From: Actinernus sp. WN-2022
Lineage: Eukaryota > Cnidaria > Anthozoa > Actiniaria > Actinernidae
Assembly (NCBI GenBank): GCA_030867875.1
Contig: JAOWCC010001501.1
Coordinates: 14,599,524 to 14,663,523 of the forward strand
Direction of reading: 5' to 3'
Length of the DNA: 64,000 bases
Both the position numbers and the translations under genes were made by a program. This document shows positions 55,361 to 64,000 of this stretch, piece by piece. The first letter of the stretch is position 1; each line of letters starts with the position of its first letter. The notes under the pieces were generated by a model. The model saw only the letters and a list, made by a program, of their open reading frames with translations. It was not told where the DNA came from and searched no databases.

Positions 55361-55760
55361 GTTAAAAACAATGATTATCGTTAATTGTCAAATCGCTTTA
55401 AAATAATTATAATCATTATTCTAAGACAAGCCCTAACCCGAACCACAAACCGAACCCTAACCATCGGACGAGTTCACGGGTAAACGACGGGTTCTCACTC
55501 ACCTAGAGCTAGGGGTCACAGGTAAGCAAGAAGAGAAGGTAAACGAGAGAATTTTTTTTTTTGAGCGCACCTACTCTGGCTCGAACTCGTAACCGTTTGC
55601 GTGTAGTGCTTGGTAGTACAGACGTCATGACCACTACACTAAGCGTCTACCGCCGTTCGGAATTTGACAATTGTTTATCTTTATCCTTGACTGGTTTTAA
55701 GAATAATGATTATCATTGTTTTGATGTGATTTGACAATTAATGATAATCATTGTTTTAAC
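55361..55760. mobile_element. TIR element with nested SINE, CTCGAG flanks
   Basis: Long TIRs GTTAAAAACAATGATTATC and complement. CTCGAG occurs on both sides (55,355-55,360; 55,761-55,766). Because CTCGAG is self-complementary it could be target duplication or TIR end. It carries a tRNA-like SINE on the minus strand. Confidence 0.7.
55560..55660 (-). repeat. tRNA-derived SINE-like segment inside a TIR element
   Basis: On the minus strand: GGTAGACGCTTAGTGTAGTG (A-box-like), then GGTTACGAGTTCGAGCC (B box). Both internal pol III boxes with about tRNA spacing; a long variable region suggests a Ser/Leu-type tRNA ancestor. A tRNA gene is unlikely because the acceptor stem does not close. Confidence 0.6.
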
Positions 55761-56549
55761 CTCGAGGTTGTGTTAGGGTCTTTTAGTTAAACTAGAAGAC
55801 CCACATTTCATTGACATTATTTCCAAATACGACTTTGTCGCTCTCTTAGAAACATGGTTACCCTCTAATTACAAAGTCCAAATTCCTGTTTTTTACAGTT
55901 TCTCAAAAACGAGGTCAAAGCATCCTAAAGCAAAACGATTTTCTGGGGGAATTACAATTTTAATAAAATATTATTTAAGAAAAGGGATTAAAATCATATC
56001 AAATGATGATGATTTTTTTCTATGGTCCACATTTGACAAGGTTTTCTTTCAGTTAAGAAATGATGCGTATGTTTGTTCAGCATACGTACCGCCCTGTAAT
56101 TCAAGCTTCTTATCACATAACCAAAATGATCCGTTTGATACATTACAGAGACAGCTACTCAATTATGACAAAATAGGTGATATCATACTTTGTGGTGACT
56201 TTAACGCAAGGACGGGTTCGCTAAAAGATTTTACCGAGAACATTTCAAATTTGACGATAACGATATTCGCTATTATCGCACTTCGGCCATATTGGATTGA
56301 AAGCGAGGCTTCCGGGTTGTCGGTTACGTAGCGCTTACTATTTGCTCTGTTGTTGGTCGCGAGTTTGGATGAAAAAGCTATTTCATCTCCACTTCTGTAA
56401 TTCCAATTGTACAAATAATAGTCAGAAAAGAAGATCTAGGGATTCTTTTCACATATTTGATTCCAATGAACAGCTCTAAAAGCGATGGAGTTTGAAAATA
56501 CGCGGAGATGTCGACCCATACTTCAGACATCGATAAAATATCCAGTGAG

Positions 56550-59500
56550 TAAAAAACAGCTGATTATAAAATACTTCTTCGCTTAAATAAGTGTGACAGG
56601 TTTCCCCAGACTAACAGATAGCATAAGTCCATTTTCTACACGTACAAAACAAGAGAGAAGAGCTCCGAAAAGAAAAACCCTGCTGAAATCAGGTTAAAAC
56701 CACCCAACAAGGAGAGAAACACGACAGAAGACATCACAGTGACAAGGTAAGTCATTTTATTCAAATGTTTTACAGTATTTCTGGCTATAGTAAACGGAGT
56801 TCGCTACGCTCCCATACAAACCCTTATATTTTCGTAACTTGAGCTCGCTACGCTCCCATACAAACCCTTATATTTACGTAACTTGAGCTTGGGCTGCCTG
56901 TGGATGACAGTGCTAATAATGGCAATAAAAATTGCAACAATGACTACCTAATTGTTTTTAAATCACCTAACTTTAGTTTTCTAACTTTGTACAATTATTT
57001 TAATTTCCATAATTTATAATTGAAGTGAATATTAATCTAGATATTCAGAATCAGCTGATCAGGTTGGAGTCTGGCAGGGTACAGCCTACTTTTAGTTGAG
57101 CAATACTGTAAAATTATCATCAGGCTGGATATAGCCAATGGGTTAGGCCTTGTATGTCTCGGTAGTAACTATTTTGTAAACCAACTATCTCGTGCTTTAG
57201 CTATAGGGGAGCAGCCATACTAACAATATACCATCCAGCTTTTGTATCACTATTAATATTATATTTCAATCATGTAAATAAATTGTAACATATTAAAATA
57301 TATTGTAATAATAATTTCTATTATGTTAATAAATACTGCCAGACCCCAACACTGTCTCAGTTGTCTGTTTTGGTATATTACAACATTTTGTACAATATAT
57401 TTTCTTCTGCCATAATCATTGCAATGATGCAACTATGTTTTTTTATAACCTACATGTAGCTGCTAGCTGGATGGGTACTCCAGCATCATTTACATCCTTT
57501 TTATCAATTTATTATAATTAATATTATTTCTTTCCCAAGTCAAGCCAAACAAATTATGGAGGATAGCTTGATTTGAATTTATTTACAGATAGAGCAGATT
57601 GTTTTAACCCTGTTTATAATAAAATCGAATAGACCTAACAGTCAGGTTACTGGTAAGTAAAATCAGTCCAAACTCCAAAATATTATTATTATAAGTACTA
57701 ATGGCATGGCATAAGGTAAATTAGTTATCAAATTTCCCCCGAGAGCTGAGGGAGGATTTATGGCTGAGGGGGATTAGGGAGAATTTGCATAAATCCTCCC
57801 AAGGGTCAAGGGGAAATTTAATCACTAGCTAATTTCATGCTATTACTTTGTAATACTATTATCACTGACTAATGTAACTAATCTCAGAGGACTTTAGTTT
57901 TTCTCTGCCTAAACTAAAGTTACCATAGTTGAGTTTTTTTAATGTTTTGTTATGCTTGATTGAGCACCATTTGTTGAACTGGACCCTGCAAGTGTGTTGA
58001 TTTTGTGAAGAATAAATAAAATGTCAAGTATATAAAATGTAAAAATAAAATGTAATATGTGGCTGACTAAATATTCCCAGGAGCACGCATAGAGTTTAAT
58101 CATGTCATGTTTGTGGTGTTAAGTATAATTATCTCACATGTATGGAAGAAGCGGGTTTGACAAATGAAGGGAAGACCTTTCTTGAGCCATAAAATAGGTA
58201 GGGTACAGGGTTGACAGGCATTCATGCACTCTGCTAGGGACTAATTTTTATAATGACCTGCCATAACCCTCATCAGCATGCATGCATGCCCTTCTAATTT
58301 TCATTCTTGCATGTCAACGAGAGAAAATTAGAACAAGTATCCATGCTGATGAGGGAATTTAGAGTTTAAATGTCCCTGAACAAACAAACAAAGCTGAGGT
58401 GATCGTGGTATTACTCATATCAAACAATTGTTGTCGTTCAGAGTAATATTTGGGCCTGAATAGATGCATACTCTCATCCTTTTCAAATTTCGCTATCGAT
58501 TTTTTTAATAGCACTTCCTGTAGCCTACGTCGTATCTGCCTCTCTTCTACCGGCTCGCTACACTTCCTGAACGTGTTCTAGTATTCGACGACCGTCCTGC
58601 TTTCCAAATATGGAATATATTGACCATATATAGAATATCACAGGGAGCTCTCAGGAACGACACTTTTCTCAATAAATTGTTTGATATGAAGAAAATCACA
58701 CATGAAAATCCCAGATTAACTAATAAATAATTACTAAACCTTCATTTCATACCAGAAATTTGACAGTGATAAATATCATTGCATAACACCCATGACCATT
58801 CTAATAAAATCTCCCAAAATATTTCCCTTTGATTCAGTACAAATACATATGATATATAATATATTTTATATAAAAATTATTATTCACACATTAAAACTTT
58901 AATATGATGGCCATGACACTTCCAAAATTAGTGCCAATTTATTATTAGTGGTGTGCAAAGTACACAAGTCTTATTCGTAAAATGAAAAATAACGATCAAC
59001 GTGAAAATAGTCCCATGTGCATTAAAAATTATCAAAATATAATAATAGAGGGTGGCTGGTGCACGTGTATATATATTTATTGCGGGCGACCGCAGGGAGC
59101 CCGCAATCCTAATAGGCACAACAGATCTCGATTTGTACAAAAAATGTTCTGCCTATTGGTATGATTGGAATGCAGTCACGCAGGTTAGAAGCTTGTCATT
59201 TCAGCTGATCACGTGCTGGAATTTTACTTCACGATCCGAGCCGTGCGAACTGCGTTTTTTCGGTAAGTTAACGTGTTTTATATTCCATAATATTATAAAC
59301 AGTATTAGCATAGACACATAAATAAGACATCGCTTTGTATTTTGGAGGATTTATTTTTGCAGTGCTGGTATGTTTCGTGTCATAAATTCGCTACAAAGCA
59401 GGGCTCCAATTGATCGAATCCTACAGGGCACGTACGCGTGGAGATTCTGACAGAGATTAGTGAACCATTTCTTGGCTTAATCCAAGCGAATCGCTCTTTA

Positions 59501-60785
59501 CAAGTACCCAGGAACTGAATTGTTAAATCGTTACTGTTATAAAGTGCTTGTTATAACCCCATAATACGTTTGAATCTTTATGATGTCCATTATCACCAAG
59601 GTAAATGAAATAGAGCATTCAGGTAGCCTGTTCGTCTGTTGCGAAGTCAGCATGAAAAATATTACGGGGTTGAACTGTTTTGACGCAAAGAGAGCTGTCA
59701 ACCTGGTACTTCTTTTTATGCCGACTTCACAACAGACTACCCTATTTCCACCAGACGTACTCACTTGTTTGCTACTGTTGTGTTATTAACCTTTGTTGAA
59801 CATTAAATTATATTTATCGTTACTGCTGTGGTTATTTTAAAGCTCCTATAGTCTTATGGCTGTATCGCGTGACTGACCATCGATTGACCATCGATTGACC
59901 ATCGATTGACCATCGATTGACCATCGATTGACCATCGATTGACCATCGATTGACCATCGATTGACCATCGATTGACCATCGATTGACCATCGATTGACCA
60001 TCGATTGACCATCGATTGACCATCGATTGACCATCGATTGACCATCGATTGACCATCGATTGACCATCGATTGACCATCGATTGACCATCGATTGACCAT
60101 CGATTGACCATCGATTGACCATCGATTGACCATCGATTGACCATCGATTGATCCTTTTCCGCTATAAGGACCAGGGAGATTTCGGAGGACCCCCAATAAT
60201 TTGATATTAATTTTTGGTATAATTACTATTAAAAATGGCAGCAAAATATACCAAGGATCCCCAACCTGCTAACAGAGACTCTTCTTGTGTTCTCTCGCCA
60301 TTAGATTTCGTCTGTCACGAAGAAAACAGGCCAGCTACACGAAAATAAGAACAGCTACGCGAAGAGACACACACACGAACGACTCTTGGAAATACCTAAT
60401 AGTAGAAATGCTCTGCTAGGAGGGCAAGGATACCCCAATACGTACTACACTCCTGTTTATGCCTTTTATTCAAGGTGGATAACCTTTGGTTGTATAAAAC
60501 AGGGATATAAATTTGAGATCTCACCCACACCAGTGCCGGACTAAAATCAAAGCCAACATTAAGTAACGCTTATTTTCATGAAATTCGAGCTGCCTGTACG
60601 AGCCCGCACTTCATGACCAGGGGTTACAACTAGTTGAGAACAATAACTTAACATGTTCCATTCGCCCTGCTAGGTGAGGTTTCTCTCTTCTTATTTTACC
60701 TGTAGAGACCGGTGCTAGCTGTGAGTCTGAGGGAACCTGTGACACTTTAACCGAAGAAGTATTACTTGTTTTTTTCCCCTCACTC
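56550..60785. other. Interior of the long-TIR element, non-coding
   Basis: No ORF longer than 90 codons that looks like protein. A hairpin ATTGCGGG...CCCGCAAT lies at 59,079-59,107. Unassigned AT-rich DNA otherwise. Confidence 0.5.
59871..60150. repeat. 11-bp satellite GATTGACCATC
   Basis: About 25 perfect head-to-tail copies of GATTGACCATC. Almost no variants, so it is very young or unstable. The minus strand reads as an endless MVNRWSIDGQS repeat in all three frames, a period effect (33 bp = 11 codons), not a gene. Confidence 0.97.
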
Positions 60786-61469
60786 TACCTCTGGATATTT
60801 ATCGAAGTCTGAAGTGTGGGTCGACATCTCGGCGTATTTTCAAACTCCATCGCTTTCTGAGCTGTTTATTGGAATCAAATATGTGAAAAGAATCCATAGA
60901 TCTTCTTTTCTGGCTATTATTTGTACAATTGGAATTACAGAAGTGGAGATGAAGTAGCTTTTTCATCCAAACTCGCGACCAACAACAGAGCAAATAGTAA
61001 GCGCTACGTAACCGACAACCCGGAAGCCTCGCTTTCAATCCAAGATGGCCGAAGTGCAATAATAGCGAATTCAACCAATCGTGACAATCACATATCTAGT
61101 TTCGGTAGATCTTTAATCGAAACGTGCATAGCTTTCAACTTAAGAATCTTAAATGGGAGAACTAAAGGAGATCACTTACCTGTTTTAAGTACAATGATGC
61201 AAGTGAAATCGATTATGCTGTGGTTAGTTGCTTTCTTTACGGTTGCTTTCTTTACATTGCTTTCTTTACGGTTAACCCACCAAGTTTTAATTCGTGTCAC
61301 TCACCAATTTCATTTGCTTTGAACATCAGAATGCTCCGAATGAATGATAATGAATCCAATTTGAATACATTTCCTGTCTCTTTTAAATGGGATTCAATAT
61401 CAAAAGAACGATTTTGTCAATTATTAAATCTAAAGTTGTTTCAGATAAGTTTCAGTCTCTCAATTGTAA

Positions 61470-63669
61470 TTACTCGGGCTGCCTGTGGCAGCACCGAGTC
61501 TAAATCTGCAAGCCGTTATTTTTTTTTATTATATTTTTATTCCGTGTAGCACAAATTCTGCGCAAGCGTTAAAGGTCAAATTCACACCAATCAGATTGCA
61601 CTGTGCTGGTCACGCAACAATCGCCTGGTTAATTTATTTACATAATTTAATACAGTAAAGCAAGATGGGGGACGACGGCGCGAGGAATTTTCTCTCTAAT
61701 TTGGAGTCCCATCTCTCAAATGTAAACCAGTTTAATGTTTTATTTAACTTCACTCGTGCGAAAGCCTTCCAACAGGCTCAGGATATTTCAACTGGCGCTC
61801 TTGTTTGAGGTACGTTTCGTAGGTAATAAACACTCAGCACAGAATAATTTATGATGACCGAAGCAGTTATTCAACTATCAAGGTAAACAAGACTCCGTTT
61901 TGGTTCGAGAAATTAAAGGCTTCCAACAGTTCCCTTTATAGTTCTGTAATATAATGAGCAGACTGCAGTTTTGGGAAGGAGGGTAAAAGCTTTTAAATAG
62001 AGATAAACAAAACGGGCATTTCAGTTAATAATCTTTAGTCCAACAAATACCGATATGGACGCGATCAGCGAGCTGCGATAATAAAGAGCCGCAGGGTAGA
62101 AAGAACAGTAGAGAAATATAGTGATAGCTCCATCATAGGTGGACAGGATACAATTTATAATATGGGACAAATATAAACATACATTTGAGACACTCGTCTA
62201 TTAGTACTCTGAACCTGCAGAACAGCAGACTAAATTAGGGCCGAATTCGTATTTTTTTCGATCAAAAAAGAATCGATGCCTTCAGTAAGATTCCCAGTCA
62301 TATCAGTAATGGTGACTACCAAGCATTGTTGCTGGGGGAGATGTAAGAGTGACTCTAGATGTGAAAAACCTTCATAAATCCGGCGCTCAAAGAGATCTGT
62401 CTCGGAGAATGAAGCATCGATCGGTACACCGCTAGTAGAGGTTTCTCATCTTTTCTCGGCCTTTTTGATCACTCACAGGAGGAGCTTTACAGCAAATTCA
62501 GTGAGAAATGTCAGCGTTGGATAAATGTTTGTACAAGAGACCTTAAAAGCACAGAACAACGAGACTAGGTCTGGCAATGAAACGTAAGTGGCTATAAATT
62601 ACTGAAACCCTGACTATACCCACCAGTAAACAATGAGAAGGAATTACTGTTCAACCATTAAGTTTACTTGAATTTATCAGTGGATTCTAAATAAATTTTG
62701 GAAGCCAAGCCTCGTCTACAGTAAATCTACAATGCTTTGATTTATTTTCTGAGCACAAATGAAGTTAATTTCTTTCGGAGCTGCAGGTATTAAATTTGAA
62801 AACTCGATAAATGCACAAAATAATATAATGGTTTGAAAGAGCACACCAACATAAGCAAGATTGCCGAATTTTAGGATGCTATCAGTTCATAGTTTTAATG
62901 TATATGCTCTTCCAGCCATAACAGCTTTGGTCTCCGATGAGTTTTATTGAAGAATTTCCTATCTCCATTCGCCGATGAATGCACTCGGCACGCGGCTACA
63001 TTCTTTTGTTTTTGCCTTAATACAGGAAAACCTGACCTTTGTAACTTTTCAATGTTTAGGTGAAGTCTTACAACGATATTGCATGGGAAAAGATGAGTTT
63101 GGGATACAGTTTAAATAGGACTTGACAGTCTATATAGTAAGCATGTCTCGTTGGTTGGCCAGCGAAGATGCAAAACTCGCTTGACAAGATCGACGTTTGT
63201 CGCTTTGTTTCAATCCTCTGTATTTCAGCCAAAGTTTAAGCTGTTCGACAGTATAATCATCAGGTTCTCTTTCAAATATGGTCCAGGAAAGCAGTCATTT
63301 CTGGTAGAATAGACAGAGGACGAACTGAAGTGCTACTTTAGTCAATTCTTGTAAGTTGATACAAGAAAAGCGGTTTGTTTGTCTGAGTCTTGTGACGTAA
63401 TTACCGCACTCCGCTATTAGCGTGCGTAACATGAATAAGTAGAGGTCAACTTCTTTAATTTACATACACGAGAAAAACCAAAATATTAAATTACATATAT
63501 ATACTAGGGGAGCAGAGAATGAATGTCACCGCGCTACCGGCCACTCCTAAAGACTGCTAAATTCAGCTAATAATTATTCCCTTCGGTTATTACTAGAGGA
63601 TTTCAAATGAAAGTGTATTTCATCTTCAATCTCATGTGGCCCGAGTGAAAGCCCAGATGGGCTCTTGTT
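61470..63669 (-). mobile_element. Helitron-like copy F, complete
   Basis: 5' end AACAAGAGCCC at 63,669, 3' hairpin and CCCGAGTAA at 61,470. It splits the LINE-F coding sequence. About 330 bp at the 3' end (carried promoter and first coding segment, ATG at about 61,666) match copy E. About 250 bp at the 5' end match copies E and B. The middle (61,830-63,400) is unrelated to copy E: same ends, different cargo. Confidence 0.78.
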
Positions 63670-64000
63670 CAATAAATAATACATCTGAAACCTATGTATC
63701 AGATTTCACAAAAATAATCGTAGATGCTGCCAATATCTCGCTCATCGCTAAGAAACACAGTCATCATACTGGAAAAATGAGAAAAATCAAACCACAAAAA
63801 TGGTACGATAAATCATGCTGGGACTTAAAAAAAGAAATAATACAAATGAGTAACCTGATCCAAAAATTTATATAATAAGGGCTTAAGAGTTCTATTCAGC
63901 TTATTGAAAGATTTTCATCCACATCATAGAACACCCTTAAAAACCTTTCTTAAACTTTTTAACACTTTGATACGCCCTATTTTGACATATAATTGTGAAA

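Larger units (their letters stand above)
56265..61070. mobile_element. 4.8 kb long-TIR element in LINE-F
   Basis: TIRs of about 285 bp (56,265-56,549 and 60,786-61,070), ending ATTCGCTATTAT and complement. The LINE-F endonuclease is split by it. No transposase ORF. The interior is non-coding, with a 52-bp tandem pair (56,790-56,890), a repeat shared with 25,070-25,340 (57,885-58,165), an inverted pair (59,620-59,745) and an 11-bp satellite. No target duplication could be read. Confidence 0.75.
54118..64000 (+). mobile_element. LINE-F, fragmented by three insertions
   Basis: ORF1, then ORF2 pieces at 55,296-55,360, 55,761-56,264, 61,071-61,469 and 63,670-64,000, separated by the elements described below. 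The end of the window holds RT C-terminal sequence directly after a pre-RT segment, so the catalytic RT core is deleted. Continues beyond the window. Confidence 0.75.
55296..64000 (+). pseudogene. LINE-F ORF2 pieces: endonuclease, pre-RT, RT end
   Basis: EEP blocks: FCSFNVEGLQ (55,310), DFVALLETWLPSNYKVQ (55,830), AYVPPCNSSF (56,080), LCGDFNARTG (56,195), SSFGRSLIETCIAFNLRIL (61,097). After copy F, a pre-RT stretch (FTKIIVDAANISL, KWYDKSCWDLKKEI) is followed near 63,875 by TFLKLFNTLIRPILTYNCE, the RT C-terminal end. The frame is broken repeatedly. A 15-bp repeat GCTTTCTTTACGGTT is triplicated at about 61,230-61,275. Confidence 0.72.

Noticed and set aside
59832..60244. MVNRWSIDGQS repeat ORFs on the minus strand
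   Set aside because: An 11-bp unit without stops is open in all three frames; no start, promoter or flanking coding sequence.

Overview
The window is nuclear DNA of an invertebrate animal, most likely an anthozoan cnidarian (coral or sea anemone). This is inferred from the AT-rich, intron-style DNA and from many nested CR1/L2-like LINEs (two with SGNH-type ORF1, one with PHD fingers), a Bel/Pao fragment, hairpin-ended repeats and tRNA-derived SINE pieces. The species cannot be named from this sequence. Almost everything here is mobile DNA. The only plausible host gene is a short RING-finger exon set at 49,874-50,510.

Layout. 1-3,237: two copies (A, B) of a dispersed hairpin-ended, Helitron-like family, a TTAA MITE, and the 3' end of LINE-A. 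3,238-13,902: a 10.7 kb near-perfect palindrome. 13,903-17,000: the rest of LINE-A and a Bel/Pao pol remnant with its integrase deleted. 19,242-24,480: LINE-B on the minus strand. 26,240-27,250 and 41,940-42,475: pieces of a decayed LINE-D. 28,190-40,608: LINE-C, interrupted by a 6.7 kb tandemly duplicated Helitron-like insertion and a 0.9 kb foldback-containing insertion. 42,860-44,965: LINE-E, split by a 1.4 kb TTAA element. 46,395-49,205: a foldback with SINE-like arms, itself split by another Helitron-like copy (E). 49,874-53,600: RING exons, satellite-like repeats and low-complexity DNA. 53,640-54,200: an integrase-core pseudogene. 54,118-64,000: LINE-F, split by three further insertions.

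The outstanding object is the palindrome. Its arms (3,238-8,792 and 8,811-13,902) mirror each other around an 18-base centre. They stop exactly at matching ends, and 5-bp CCAAG direct repeats flank the whole unit. The LINE-A reading frame resumes on the other side of the insertion. Each arm carries the same gene set: a large protein with the motif layout of Rep_trans-type rolling-circle initiators, a convergent 116-codon ORF, and a 201-residue helix-turn-helix/coiled-coil/membrane-segment protein. Each arm then has a 25-bp tandem array leading to a central pair of perfect 14-bp palindromes. Rep is open in the right arm and frameshifted in the left. The likely reading is an integrated head-to-head dimer of a replicating linear or hairpin-ended element; I know of no described transposon or plasmid family with this combination.

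The nested insertions supply internal controls. Several insertion boundaries and target-site duplications can be read from empty copies, or from LINE frames that continue across the insertion.
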